Positions 10,522 through 21,510 are shown, counted from the first letter of the stretch. The stretch: DNA of 64,000 nt from Laburnicola sp. R22_1 (GCA_014281115.1 JACONQ010000009.1:1302001-1366000); one strand, 5' to 3'. Notes: generated from the sequence alone by a model not told the origin. Numbers and translations: made by a program.

Positions 10522-11767
10522 CTTCTCCTCTAGGATTAATCTATAATGTCACGTGATCCTAGACCGACTGTTTAACTAACCACTATGTTACGTAATTAAT
10601 AATTTCTTTAACAATATTTTTATAGCAATAATAATAACAATAATTATAATAGTAATTAACGTAACTATTTTATTACTCTTCTATAGTAGATTTTTCCTTG
10701 CAACTAGCAAGCTATATACTGCCCTCCTAGGACCTTACTACTGTCACCTATCTCCTCTATGCTCTCACTACTACTACTACTCTTACTTCTTATTATCCTT
10801 ATACGCCCGCATAATTTTAACTACTACTAAGAGCTTCTCCTATTATAGCTGCGCACGCGCGCTCTAGTAATATATAAGAAATATCTACTTTTCTTCTAAT
10901 AAACACCTACTACTATATCTTAGCCTATTCTCTAGTCTTGCTAGCAATATAATAGTAAGGTGCTATTATTTTCTTATAAAGGTTATTGTATCTCTTCTTA
11001 GGTCTTTTTATAAAAGGATAACCTAGCACTTAAGAATTTTCAGTTGCGTAAAAATTATATATAGCCTAAATAGATTATTAGATATAACCTTTAGGATAGT
11101 ATAATTATAATTAATTTAGTTCTTTATTAGCCCTACCTCTTAAACATTATCTTATAGCAGGTAGGCTAGATAGCTACTATTACCTAGCTAGTTATCTATA
11201 CTAGTTTTAAATTCTCTAGTAGCTATCTAACTATAGGTATTAGACAACGTAATCTTAGAATGCTACAAAGGTGTCGCGTTATCGCATATAATAAAGAGAT
11301 ATTTAGATTTAAAAAACTTAGTATTATATAAATTAAAGGTAAAGATTTAGTGTACTAGGCGTTACTAATATTATAAGAGGTAGACTTTATACGCTATGCG
11401 TATAGTAAACTATAGTTACACTACTACTAAGTTGTAAGCGCAATAACTAAACTATAGTTAAGTATTCTATTACTCATACTACTCTCACAATTGCAACTCC
11501 GCGTAGGTCTACTATAGCTCTCTAATAGTTTACTAGTTAAGAGATAATATATAACTTAGTTATACTAAATAGCAGACTATTTATTAACTACTATTAATAA
11601 TATCGCTATGCAAAATAATGATAACAAAATTATTATTATTCTGTGTATATTTTATTACTACTACTATATGCTAGATGCTAGGTTTTAGTGCCTCCTATTT
11701 TACTCCTCTCTATATATAGTATGGATTTAACCTTAGTTAGAATCTTAATATAATAAAGATCTTTAAT
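10522..11767 (+). mobile_element. Element X, near full-length copy 1
   Basis: About 1,246 bp, homologous end to end with 53636-54993. Left end TCTCCTCTAGG..., including GTCACGTGAT; right end ...ATAATAAAGATCTTTAA. The flanks TAGTATAAGTAA (10510-10521) and TAGTGTAAGTAA (about 11769-11780) are a 12-bp target duplication with one A/G difference. The uninterrupted site survives at 58372-58395 (TATAGCGTAAGTAAATC). The body is RIP-mutated. Fragments of amino-acid similarity to the other long copy exist but no domain was recognised. Confidence 0.75.
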
Positions 11768-11990
11768 ATAGTGTAAGTAAACCTTGCGTTAGAACTAGAA
11801 GCTTATAGGTATTAGAGAGTGTAAGTAAGTTTAAACTATTATCGCGTTATTAAGATGTTTAAGGTTAGTTTTTAATTAGAATTAGGTGCCGTATACAGTA
11901 GTCTATAATAACCTTCTATCTTAATCTACTTTAATTCAAACTAAAAAAAAGGTTAAAAAATGTATTTAGCAAGCCGATACCAGTTTTATA
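11768..11990 (+). repeat. Repeat W, copy 3 (right part)
   Basis: Continues W after the X insertion. Ends with the conserved motif AAGGTTAAAAAATG...GCAAGCCGA, also at 58470-58500 and inverted at 18905-18990. Confidence 0.55.
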
Positions 11991-12168
11991 TATAATAGAG
12001 AAAGTTAGTAAGTTTAATAAGGTATACTTACGTAATGCTAACGAATTAGCGTAAAAGAGATTTTTAGTCTTAAACATAAGGATTTTAAAATACTAAAATT
12101 AAAATGTAAAAACTTTTTTAGTGGCGTATAAAATCTATTTATATTTTAATATAGTCTAGATATTAATA
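11991..12168. other. RIP-affected spacer
   Basis: AT-rich, no gene. Contains at its end the CTAGATATTAATA duplicated on the other side of the next S element. Confidence 0.4.
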
Positions 12169-12296
12169 TATAGCGTTAAATTAACTACCTAGAGGTAGCA
12201 CGATAAAGGCTTTTATCTCAAATAACATGATTAAAAAAGCAGATCCCCCTGCTTAGTAATTAAAAAATAGCGTGAAAAAGTAATTACAAAAATGCG
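12169..12296 (+). mobile_element. S element with duplicated flanks
   Basis: About 128 bp. CTAGATATTAATA flanks it at 12156-12168 and again at 12297-12309. Body follows S consensus (GCGTTAAATTAACTACC, GTAGCACGATAAAGGC, CCCCCTGCTTAGTAATTA). Canonical first bases GTGGCG read ATAGCG here, G-to-A changes. Confidence 0.75.
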
Positions 12297-12309
12297 CTAG
12301 ATATTAATA

Positions 12310-12768
12310 AAACCTATTTATGTACAAATTTTCAGTATAGGTTATTTTCTAAAAATTACTTTTACTATTAGATTATTAACTTTTTCTATTTTTAGCTATA
12401 GAATTTTTATTTTATAATTTAATTAACTATATATAGAATTTCCTAATAGCTAAAAGGCTAATAAACCTTATAAAGGTAGAAAAATTATAGTATTAAAGTT
12501 ATTTTTAATATATTATTTAAATCTTAATTTTCTACATAGTCTAAGGCCCTATAACTTTTCTATTACGTAATCCTATAGTCTATAATTTTATTATAAGATT
12601 ATATATTAGGAATTCTAATAATATAGAAGTTTATAGTGTAATAGCTATTGTTTTTATAGAATTATTTATAAGAATAGTACTTTTTTACCTTTATACTTAG
12701 AATTCTCACGTTATTACATTAAAAAAATTATAAAATAGTAAATATTTAATTACTAGTAGTTAGTATAC
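12310..12768. other. RIP-affected DNA without recognisable gene
   Basis: AT-rich. Presumably the 3' flank of the Tc1-like relic that follows. No terminal repeat found. Confidence 0.35.
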
Positions 12769-13100
12769 TACTCTTCAGCCTCTATAATAGCCCTATAGCG
12801 CTTTGGTAAAGATAATATATAATTATCTATATTTTTTTATAGAATTAATTGCCATTTCTCTTTAATAGTCTTTTTAAAAGCGTTATAACTTTCTTGGCTA
12901 GCCCCTATTCCTAAACTACCTATTTTACGCTTAGTAAGTCCATTTTTTTAATAAACTCCAAACGTTTTCAATAGGAGATAAATCTGAACTAAGGGGGTGA
13001 GAAAAAATATTAATTTTATTTCTTTTAAACCACTCTAAAACGTGGTCTGTTTTATAATTAGGGGCATTATCTTGTTAAAAATACTAGCCTATTAATTAAT
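12769..13100 (-). pseudogene. Tc1/mariner transposase C-terminal relic
   Basis: Minus-strand reading gives the C-terminal third of a Tc1-type transposase: an EWFKRNKINIF-like segment, an S-P-L-S-like degraded 'SPDLNPIENVW' region, a LGIGASQESYNAFKKTIKEKW segment and a terminal ILSLPKRYRAIIEAEEYTN, collinear with the better-kept copy at 49000-49330 (IDQYILSLPKRYNDVIETKGWYTKY). Frameshifted and stop-containing. The N-terminal two thirds are absent here. Confidence 0.7.
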
Positions 13101-13238
13101 TAGTATTAGAAATAGTATATAAATAATATAATAATAATTAAAGTAAAGTAAAAAGAGAGAAAAAATTAATTAAAATAAATAAAGATTAATCGGGTTTATA
13201 ATGCTTTTTACCTATAGAGAATAATATCTTTTTAATAT
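13101..13238. other. RIP-affected DNA up to Copia insertion
   Basis: AT-rich. Its last five bases AATAT (13234-13238) are the target duplication of the Copia element. Confidence 0.6.
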
Positions 13239-13530
13239 TGTCAAATATACGGGTATTCTTGATGAGTTGAGATGGAAAAGTGGTGGGTTGATTGATTGAT
13301 TGTGTGTGTTCTGTCGGAGAAGCTCGGCTACCGCGAGAAGTAACTATCTAGTACTAAGCCGCACTAGTACTATTTAGACTAGTACAGGGGCAGTGTAAAA
13401 CAGTAGTGCGCCAGCCTCCTTAGTGTATTTTACAGTGAAATTACTGTGATTTACACTGATTACCACTGTAAGGGGCCATATGATCGTACACACCTACCCA
13501 CTGGATTTCACAGTGACTGTCTATCTGACA
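13239..13530 (-). repeat. 3' LTR of the Copia element
   Basis: 292 bp. Compared with the 5' LTR I count five differences, each C versus T and each at a CpA/TpA position, split between the two copies. That is the RIP signature rather than random divergence, so LTR divergence cannot be used as a clock here. Confidence 0.95.
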
Positions 13531-13698
13531 CACCCCCTTAGCTTGGAACTATCTCAAGCTGGACCCAATTCTTCGCAGCCGTACTATAACTTATAGTCCA
13601 AAAGCTTCCATCCTGTCTTCCAATTCGTTAAGGTCGACCTCTTGGTCGGTGATCCTACCCCTGACGTCTTCAAGTCCGAGTTGATTTACAAACTTAGT

Positions 13699-13989
13699 TT
13701 ATTTGCCAGCTAGTAGAGCCTTTGTAAGGCTATCTGCTGCTATTTCTTCTAATTGTTGGTACTGGATTTTGATAGCTCCACGTACTACTTCTTGTCGAAG
13801 CCAATGATTGTGTATGTCGACGTGCCTAAGCTTTGTTTGTAACTTGGCAATTTCTTTGGTAATAAGTTGGATAGTTTGTTGATTGTCGCAATTGATGGTG
13901 ATTGTTGAGGATAAGAGTTTGATCTTGAGTTTAGCGATTAACCGAGCTGTAAAGAGTGCCTCCTTTGCAACCTGTGAGAGTGCTAGCAA
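13699..13989 (-). pseudogene. Copia RNase H fragment
   Basis: 96-codon open stretch covering the C-terminal RNase H of the polyprotein: an E-ALFTARLIAKL helix, the INCDNQQTIQL segment (canonical 'DNQSAI'), TKLRHVDIHNHWLRQEV (canonical 'RTKHIDIRYHFIRE') and the ADSLTKAL tail ('ADiLTKaL'). These are the standard Ty1/Copia landmarks. The upstream part of the domain is separated by stops. Confidence 0.85.
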
Positions 13990-14457
13990 CTTAGCTTTAG
14001 TTGTCGAAGTGGTGACAGTGTCTTGTTTGTTTGCCTTCTAGGCGACAAGTCCACTAAATAGCTTAATGATGTATCCTTACAAGCTCTTTTTGTTAAGGGT
14101 ATTGTTTGCAAACGACGCGTTGCTAGTAATCTTGTAGGTGTCTGTATCTCTAAAGCGTAGCCCTAGTGATTGGGTGGAGGATAAGTATAGCAGTATACGG
14201 TCGGCGGCTTTGTGATGGTTGTTGCTGGGATTTGATAGGAAGCGCGATAATTGGGAGCTTGCGAAAGCGATATTAGGGCGCGTGGTTACTGCAGCGTATA
14301 GGATTGATCCTATCTTTCGCTGGTATTAGTTGATTTCTGCCTTTGTGGCGAGTCCTTCTCGAGGTAGTAGTTTAACTGCTGATATTGGGGTTTCGTGTTT
14401 GAGGTCGCGTTGGTTGATAAGGCGACTGATCTTGTCCACATAGGACGCCTGGGATAG

Positions 14458-15090
14458 CTAGAGTTGCCTGTTTGCACGGTCTCTAACAATTTTAATTCCT
14501 AGAAACCACTGAAGATTGTTACCTCTAGTAAGGGTGAACTTTGTACTTATCTTTTTCATCACTGCGTTAGCAGCGTGTTTCTGATCCTTTGAGTAGGCGA
14601 CGATGAGGTTGTCGACGTAGAAGAATATAATGATGCCGTCTTTGATTATATAGTAAGGCTTATAAGGGACTGCGGCAAAACCGAGATCCTTGAGAGCACT
14701 GGTAAATTCTCTCTGCCATAGTAGTGGTGAGATTTGAAGACCATACAGTGCCTTATGCAACTGTAGGATAGTGCTGGGTTGGGTATAACCTTGGGGCATT
14801 CTTATGTAGAGTTCTCTGTCTAGTTTCGTATGGACGAAAGCGTTGGTGACGTCGTACTGGCTGAGCTCTAGGTCATACCGAGCTGCTATAGCCATGAGTA
14901 GGCGAAATGATTGTCCTGCGAGGGTTGCGGCGTAGGTGTCTTGAGTAGTAAGGTGGCGTTGTTGATCTCCACGTACTACCAACCTAGCCTTGCACTTCTG
15001 AAATTGATGATGTTTGTCGAGTTTGTATGTATACACCCACATGCAGTTGAGGATTTGGTGGCTGCGTGATCGCACTGGGGCAATGGGCAC
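14458..15090 (-). pseudogene. Copia reverse transcriptase fragment, catalytic YVDD changed to YVDN
   Basis: 210-codon open stretch: FQKCKARLVVRGDQQ, the palm motif LSQYDVTNAFVHTKLD (first catalytic Asp retained), LYIRMPQGY, LHKALYGLQISPLLWQREF, then FFYVDNLIVAYS and WFLGIKIVRDR. In active Copia elements the last motif is YVDD, so the second Asp of the metal-binding pair is now Asn (GAC to AAC). The reverse transcriptase would be inactive even without the flanking stops. Confidence 0.9.
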
Positions 15091-15957
15091 CTTACTTTAA
15101 GACCTTATCTCTTTGTGGCTTTGTAGGTGTACTCGCTTAGCATCCTTCTATATGTTGAATAGCGGGTGGTTTTCTAACCGTGTTCCGCAAGATGGAGGCT
15201 TTGGCAATTCACTTTAGTGGGGTTTCTTTCCTGCTGTAAGCATGCGATTAAATTGCGCTTTGTTGAGCGGCTTCCCCTTGTATTTGCCTCTGCTACCTGC
15301 CTGTGTTCCAGCTAGGAAAGCGGCTGCCTATGGCACAGCACGTTGATCTGGCTGTGTTGATCCTATGGGTACTTGTTTATATTGATTGTCTTTAAAACTC
15401 GCCATTAATTAGGCAAGTAATGTGACAGGCGGAGGTGTTGCCGGTGGTGTTGGGTAGGTGTAATTGATCTTCCTCCCCTGATAGTACCCCGGAGGGTCCT
15501 CCTTATCCTTGCGATTGCGTGAGTTAGTGATTAACTTATCCTCATAGAAGGATTTAGTGTTTTCTTATTTAGGTGGTGGAGGTGGCAACTCCACTAATTA
15601 GGTCTATGCAGCAATCTCTTTAGTAGTACTGTGTATAAGGTTATCCAACAGATCTTCTGTTTTGCCTAAGAACACCTTATCTTTGTTAAAGATGACGTCG
15701 TGTGTGCTAATAACTTTGTTAAGTGGTGGGATCTATACCCTCTAGATGTTTGATGATCGGTAGCCCACTAGGTATTTAATCTATGCCTTTAGGTCTAACC
15801 TTTAGAGCTTGCTCTTGCCGCGTTTTGTATTGTTAGTTAAGGCGAAGGCTTTACAGCTATAGGCCCTAAGGTAAGCCTAGTTTAGTTTCTTTGGTTAAGT
15901 GATAATGCTGTTTTAGTAAGCAACTATCGTAAAGAATACTTCGTGTGGTGATCGCCA

Positions 15958-16533
15958 TTAGTTGGCGTAGTTTAGAGTTCGATTGTATAGGTATACGGCC
16001 GCTCGTGTGATTTCTGGCCATAGGTTGAAGGGAAGGTTGGCATCAAGTCGCATTGCACGACCCTTCTCCTTAATTACACCCCCTAAGCGTTCAGCTCCTC
16101 TATTTTGAGCTTGGGTGTCAGGTGCTAAAGGCTTAATAACAATACCTTTACTAATGCACCACCTATAAACGTCTTGTTTAACTGAGAAGATCTTATTATT
16201 AGATTTAATAACTTTAATAGTTATATTGAATTGTACTTTTATAAAGTGTACAAATTCCTTTAGCAACTTAATAATTGTTCGTGCTAGTCAGTTGTCTTTA
16301 AAATAGAAGTCCCAAGCCATGCCTAAGAATTGATTGGTGATGAGCATCTGGCTTTTCTCGCCAGTAAAGCTCTGATTTTTGTAGTCGTGAAAGTCTATAG
16401 CGACTCTCTTACTAGGACTGTTATTAATTTGCCTAGGTTGTTGTCTAATTTGTTGCTTAAGCTTTAATCTGCCGCAAGCGTCGCATTGGACTATAGTAAG
16501 TCCTTTAAGCCGCACCCCCTCACAGTGATTCAT
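15958..16533 (-). pseudogene. Copia integrase core, interrupted, second catalytic Asp lost
   Basis: Two open stretches. 16288-16533 holds the CDAC half of the zinc-binding domain, a K-R-VAIDFHDY motif with the first catalytic Asp. 15958-16266 holds VIKSNNKIF, where active enzymes have S-D-N-E, so the second Asp is Asn; then the glutamate region GAERLGGVIKEKGRAMRLDANLPFNLWPEITRAAVYLYNRT, typical of Copia integrases. Separated by a stop between the two parts. Confidence 0.9.
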
Positions 16534-17329
16534 AGTGTGTTCTAGTGCCTAGGGACCTAGGTGGCCTAGTCGTTTGTGCCAGGTGATGGCGTCTGCCTTC
16601 TGCGCTCGTCGTGCGGTGCGCGTGGTGATTTTGTGTGTGGCATACGTACTATTGTGTATAGTACGATTTTGTTCGGGCATGTATTCTAGTACCTATTAAC
16701 CGTAGAGTTCTTAAAGTTCGGCTAGGACTGTATTGTCCCTTCTCTTAATTGTTGTTGGATCTGCCTTTGTGTCCCACTAGAGGCCTTGCCTGCGGAGTAA
16801 TTAGAAAGACACTAGGTTGCATAGCAGATTAGGGTAGTAGGCGATGTTGTCTAGCCTTAGTACCCTATTTCCTTGTACGCTTTTAACGTGTAGATGGACA
16901 CTCCTATATCCCCTTATCTAAACTTATAATGATCCTGCCTATATGAAGTCTCCTGGCGACGGTGGTCGCAGCGTGACGAAACGATCGATATTGTTGAAGA
17001 TATGGCAGGTTGTGCTAGAATTAAGGATCGCGGAGTAACGTAGTAGGTAGGTGTTTAGGTCTAAGTGGTAGGAGGCTGCGATAGCATTAAAGCTCGCTAA
17101 GAGGATAGTGATTTGTCTGCTATCTAGTTATTTATCGTTAGTAATCTTAGTGATTTGAGTTAGAGTAGGAGTGTTTGATTGTTTAATTCTTGGTGTCTGT
17201 GATCTTGGACGCTTTACGGATCTTACGCTCTCTATAAGCGTAGGGTTATTTTCTATCTTGAACTTTATAAGGGCCTTTATTGCTGGCTTTAGTTAAAACT
17301 AATTAGGTGCCTTGTTAGGAAATGCGTAA

Positions 17330-18390
17330 AAGCAGTCTTGTAGACTATGGCGTTGTTTATAAGCAGGGCACTTAGGGTATAATCCTCTCTAGCCACTAAC
17401 TGCTGTTAGCTCATTATCTGTGTTCGCGGACTGCTTGGATTTGGCTTTAGAGCTAGCTTTCTTGGCGCGTAATCTGCCTCGCTTGAGTGATACTGCTTTA
17501 TCCACAGGATGGGCGTCCCTATCTGCGGTCTGGGTGGGTGCACTACTGTTAGCGAGAGATGGTCCTGCAACAGCAAAGGCGCCCCTTTGTTTACCCTTAA
17601 TTAGGTGCTGCATCGCCATTTGATCTTAGAAGAGTTTCACTATATCTTTTCTTAAAGTGTTTGGGTCCTTATTTCTATGTTGTATAAAGGTTGTAACCCA
17701 CTAGGATGTAACGTTAGTAACCGCCTTTATAAAATCTTGTTTGACTGAGTCTAGCAACGTAAGTTCTGGCACACTATTGTGCTCTGCTTCTGTTGCTGCA
17801 TGATTGTACTTAGTGAGCTAGGTGGACTATAATCCAGCTAATCTCATGGGCTTGAGAGCGTCTTGGTATCTGATCCTCGCTTGTTGTAGTTCGTCGTTTT
17901 AGTCTACCCCAACTATGTTTGTAAGGTTGATAATCCATTGTCTAATTAATTGATCTAGGGTGCAGCAATTAGTCTGCAAGTGTGCCGAGGTCGTTGATTG
18001 AATGAGGGCAACTATCTTGTCGAGGTTCGCCTTCTGTTGTTCGTACCTTCGGTCGAGTAACTTGAAAGTTTCGAGTTGATCCTTATAGAGGTTGTAATCC
18101 TCTCTGTACGCCCTTACGCCAGTCGTCAACAGGTCTGATGGCCTTGTTGGGCGTGCGCGAGGGTTGTCAGTATTCTCGTTGATAAACGCTGGGCTTGGTG
18201 TATAGCCAACACTAATGTTTGGTGGGATTGGAATGACTAGTTGGGTTATAGGTTGGATCTCTTGGTCTGGGTCGATGATATCCCAGATCCCTAGAGATTG
18301 GGCGCGGGCTTTGATTTGCCTTAGCCATGGTGTATAGTTCGAGTAATCGGATAGGATTACTGTGGGATCTCTGAGCGTTAATAAAGACAT
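17330..18390 (-). pseudogene. Copia Gag with degraded zinc knuckle
   Basis: The likely start is the ATG at 18390 (MSLLTLRDPTVILSDYSNYTPWLRQIKARAQSLGIWDIIDPD), a typical fungal Copia Gag N-terminus; an in-frame upstream ATG at 18432 lies inside the LTR and is less likely. The frame runs to 17899, then continues broken through a basic Ser/Lys region (17389-17619) to about 17335-17375, where KCPAYKQRHSLQDCFYAFP corresponds to the CPxCGxxHxxxxC knuckle of fungal Copia Gag with its second Cys changed to Tyr. Confidence 0.85.
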
Positions 18391-18426
18391 AATAATCAGC
18401 TTGATTGAGGTAGTGAGACTCTTAAT

Positions 18427-18718
18427 TGTCAAATATACGGGTATTCTTGATGAGTTGAGATGGAAAAGTGGTGGGTTGATTGATTGATTGTGTGTGTTCT
18501 GTCGGAGAAGCTCGGCTACCGCGAGAAGTAACTATCTAGTACTAAGCCGCACTAGTACTATTTAGACTAGTACAGGGGCAGTGTAAAACAGTAGTGCGCC
18601 AGCCTCCTTAGTGTATTTCACAGTGAAATCACTGTGATTTACACTGATTACCACTGTAAGGGGCCATATGATCGTATACACCTACCCACTGGATTTTATA
18701 GTGACTGTCTATCTGACA
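18427..18718 (-). repeat. 5' LTR of the Copia element
   Basis: 292 bp, identical in length to the 3' LTR. Contains repeated CACAGTGA-like short palindromic blocks near its 5' end (in element orientation), a feature also expanded in the solo LTR at 61601. Confidence 0.95.
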
Positions 18719-19672
18719 AATATAGTCCCTATTAGTGTATTTAGGCCTTTCGTTAGAATTTTAAGATAGAGGGGAGTCTTTTATAAAATATAATTCAGAT
18801 CTCCCCCCTATTAAAATTAAGCCCCACATTTAAATTGTTATATCGCGGCCTATAAATAATAAATTAGTATAAATTAAATTATAGATTTATAGTATAACAT
18901 AGTCGGCTTACTAAATATCTTTATAACCATTGTTTACTTTAAGGTTAAAGTAGATTAAGATAGAAGGTTATATATACTACTATATATCGCACCTAATTCT
19001 AATTAAAGACTAACCTTAAACACCTTAATAACCCTTTACCCTGTAAGCTCCTAACCTATGCAAGATTTACTTACGCCGTACATAGCGTGCCTAGATTATT
19101 GCTATTACTATTATTAACTATTTACTTACTTAAATAAGCAAATATAGCTATAATAGCTAGGAGAATCTTGCGGATCTATGCAACGCTTTTATTACACTAG
19201 AGATTGTTAATAAACACTTTATTCTTTACCTTTTACCTCCCCTTTTAGATTCTATTACTAACTAGAAGCAATTATATCTATTAGAGTAGGAATTTAACCT
19301 TATAGTTCTTTATAAACTAGATAAGCTGCCAGCCTAACTAGTATACTAGAACTGCCTTATAGATAGTTAAGTATACCTACCCCTTGCGCTAGATAAGTAT
19401 CTAATAAATAGAATAGAACTCTAATATAGCTACCTTAATAGTAGTGTTACAAATCTTTAGCGTGTACTTTTCTATAATAGTAAGTATATTAGCGTTAAAT
19501 AATTTAGAGTTAATACTTAAGTAGATAGTAGAGCGTAGAGATATATATAGAGTAGAAGATTTATTAAGAACAATCTTAATATAGTAATAGAGCAATAGAC
19601 GTATACCTAGTACATATTAACCTTATCCTACTTATAAGAAATAATAGTATATACCTATTAATATATTAACTT
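18719..19672 (-). pseudogene. Unknown coding repeat W, copy 4 (inverted)
   Basis: From the GCAAGCCGAC-type terminus (inverted at about 18900) through to the conserved peptide region at 19401-19595, where the minus strand stays open for 64 codons and reads STIYLSIN, then LTIIEKYTLKICNTT, then ILEFYSIY. This is the same protein pattern as at 10020-10180. Unknown family. Confidence 0.5.
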
Positions 19673-19681
19673 ATATTATTT

Positions 19682-19801
19682 ATCACCTTTTCACGCTTTT
19701 TGTAATTACTAAGCAGGGGGCTTTGCTTTTTTTGTCATGTTATTTGAGATGAAAGTCTTTGTCGTACTACCCCTAGATAGTTAATTTAATGCCACACACA
19801 C
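19682..19801 (-). mobile_element. S element with perfect 9-bp duplication
   Basis: 120 bp between ATATTATTT (19673-19681) and ATATTATTT (19802-19810). The interrupted host sequence is uninterrupted at about 9890-9920 (inverted orientation), which confirms the insertion. In S orientation the body starts GTGTGTGGCATTAAATTAAC next to a duplication ending TAT. Confidence 0.88.
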
Positions 19802-19810
19802 ATATTATTT

Positions 19811-20100
19811 GTAATAATTAGGATAGTAAAGGAGAGATAGCTTATAGCGTGGCGGCGCTAAAGTTATATCTCCTCTAAAATTCTAAGTAGCCTCTTTATA
19901 AAAACTTTGCATATAGAAGCTATGCGCGCTAAGACTACTAAGCTTGCTTAGTAGTTTAAATACGCTTTTTTTTATAATTACCTTTTTTACGCTCTTTTTA
20001 ATTACTAAGTAGGGGGCTCTGCTTTTTTTATTATGTTATTTGAGATAAAAGCCTTTGTCGTGCTACCCCTAGGTAGTTAATTTAACGCCACACATAGTAT
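19811..20100 (-). repeat. Host repeat with older S copy (inverted)
   Basis: Inverse of the arrangement at 9619-9900. 19975-20100 is an S copy (TGTGGCGTTAAATTAACTACC in inverted reading) followed by the CTTGCTTAGTAG / GAATTTTAGAGG segment. Shows that the S plus downstream segment was copied as one unit. Confidence 0.65.
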
Positions 20101-20114
20101 AACATGTGCTTTAT

Positions 20115-20262
20115 AATTCTATAATTTAAAATCTAAAATTTACTAGTTAGTTATCTAGTAATTAGACAGTATTAAAGATGACTTTTTAAAAGTCTATTTT
20201 AAACACTTCCTAATTACTAGATAACTAACTAGTAAATTTTAAACTTTAAATGATAGAATTAA
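20115..20262. repeat. 51-bp near-perfect inverted repeat (hairpin)
   Basis: Left arm AATTCTATAATTTAAAATCT..., right arm its complement, with only a few mismatches over about 51 bp (both contain TACTAGTTAGTTATCTAGTA) around a spacer of roughly 45 bp. No coding content. Probably terminal repeats of a small foldback element, or ends of the Tc1 relic that follows. Confidence 0.8.
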
Positions 20263-20329
20263 AAAAAAACGTTTAGCGTTTTTTAATATAATAAACTTTA
20301 AAAAAAACTTACTATTTAAGCGGATATTA

Positions 20330-20748
20330 TTCTGGTTTTAAAATCTAACTTTTTGATTTCTTTTTATTCTAGGGTGTTCTACTCTTGTCCCGTGATCTCT
20401 TTGAATTGCACATTCGCCTAACAATATAATTCGTTCTAGAATATAATTTTCTAGAATATTTTTATTTATGTCTTTAGCAAATTTAAGCCTATTAGTAGCT
20501 TTTACCTAATTTAAATTTGCAATTTTCTGAGAAATTGTTATTTTATAACCCTCCTCTTTTAAAAATCTTTATAGAGTTTTTTTATAGTCCCTAGATTATT
20601 CTCTACTATTAATTTTTTATTAACTTTTTTAGGACTTTTAACTAAATTCCTATTAATAATTCTTTTTCTCATTCTGAAATCTTTTTAACTCTTCCTCTTT
20701 CTAGAGGCTTTTTTAAATAATTCTTATTCTTTTTAGCTTTTAAACCTT
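20330..20748 (-). pseudogene. Tc1/mariner transposase N-terminal relic
   Basis: Minus-strand reading from about 20720 gives KPLERGRVKKIS, then a degraded E-x-ELLIGI / LKVLKKLIKN stretch corresponding to the REKRVINRDLTKSPKKTNKRLLEEN segment of the better copy at 48260-48340. Strongly RIP-mutated. It may be the missing half of the relic at 12769-13100, or an independent copy. Confidence 0.55.
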
Positions 20749-20760
20749 TTATAGTATTAT

Positions 20761-20888
20761 GTGGCGTTAAATTAACTACCTAGGGGTAGCACGATAAAGG
20801 CTTTCATCTTAAATAACATGATAAAAAAAGCAAAGCTTCCTGCTTAGTAATTAAAAAGAGCGTAAAAAAGGTAGTAATTATAAAAAAG
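20761..20888 (+). mobile_element. S element with 12-bp flanking match
   Basis: Starts GTGGCGTTAAATTAACTACC directly after TTATAGTATTAT (20749-20760), and the same 12 bases follow it at 20889-20900. Close to S consensus, with slight RIP. Confidence 0.85.
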
Positions 20889-20900
20889 CTTATAGTATTA

Positions 20901-21379
20901 TAAATACTTTTAATAGGTTTACTTAAAGTAGTAGGAATAGTAAAAATAGAGATATTAGCTTTTAAAAGAAGATTAATATTATATTCGAGCTAGGAAAGAT
21001 TTGGATTCATAGTAAGAAAAGGCGAGGAAATAGGTACCTAAGTTTTTTTCTAAAAAGTTTCTTTATAATTCTAGATTAGTAATTAATTAGATAATATAGT
21101 CTTAGTACTTTAATTATTTTTAGAATATTAAAACTTTACTTCACTAGTTAAAATATAAGTTCGAATTTCTAGCTTATATAATTAACACTAGTCCTATTTA
21201 GGCTTAGCGCAATAATAGTTATAATAAGATAAATTAAAAATTAAAAATTAGTATTATTTTAGTGTTTTAAATATACTTTTTTAAACTTTAATATATTTAT
21301 AAAATAGCTTACTAAGCAAACTTTAGATTTTTAATAAAGAAATAAAGATTTTCTTATTATAAAGAGTTAAAAAGTAAAT
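20901..21379. other. RIP-affected DNA, no gene seen
   Basis: AT-rich with a slightly GC-richer patch at 20985-21045 (GAGCTAGGAAAGATTTGG) that may be residual transposase coding sequence. Not identifiable. Confidence 0.35.
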
Positions 21380-21510
21380 ATTTGCACGTGCTAATAAATA
21401 GTCCCCAACCTGTCTTGCTGCTTTACCTTTTTTAATGCGTTTTTAGCATACCCACAGCATTCCCTTATAGTATTGTACCGTATACCAAAAGGTCTGCGAT
21501 GTTTCTCGTC
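21380..21510 (+). repeat. Repeat family Z, least mutated copy
   Basis: Begins TTTGCACGTGCTAATAAATAG and contains GCGTTTTTAGCATACCCACAGC-like core and GGTCTGCGATGTTTCTCG. CA/TG dinucleotides are retained, unlike the other copies. Confidence 0.65.

Larger units (their letters stand above)
13239..18718 (-). mobile_element. Full-length Copia (Ty1-type) LTR retrotransposon
   Basis: 5,480 bp, both ends TGTC...GACA, with 292-bp LTRs at 13239-13530 and 18427-18718 and a 5-bp duplication AATAT (13234-13238, 18719-18723). Transcribed leftward. Domain order on the minus strand is gag, zinc knuckle, integrase, reverse transcriptase, RNase H, which is the Copia order. Polypurine tract TAAGGGGGTG abuts the 3' LTR (complement of 13531-13540). 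Coding frames are broken by TAG/TAA codons and by D-to-N changes, so the copy is inactive. It is nevertheless much less mutated than the Copia relic of the same family at 22523-40426, so it is the younger insertion. A further LTR relative stands alone at 61601-61918. Confidence 0.95.
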
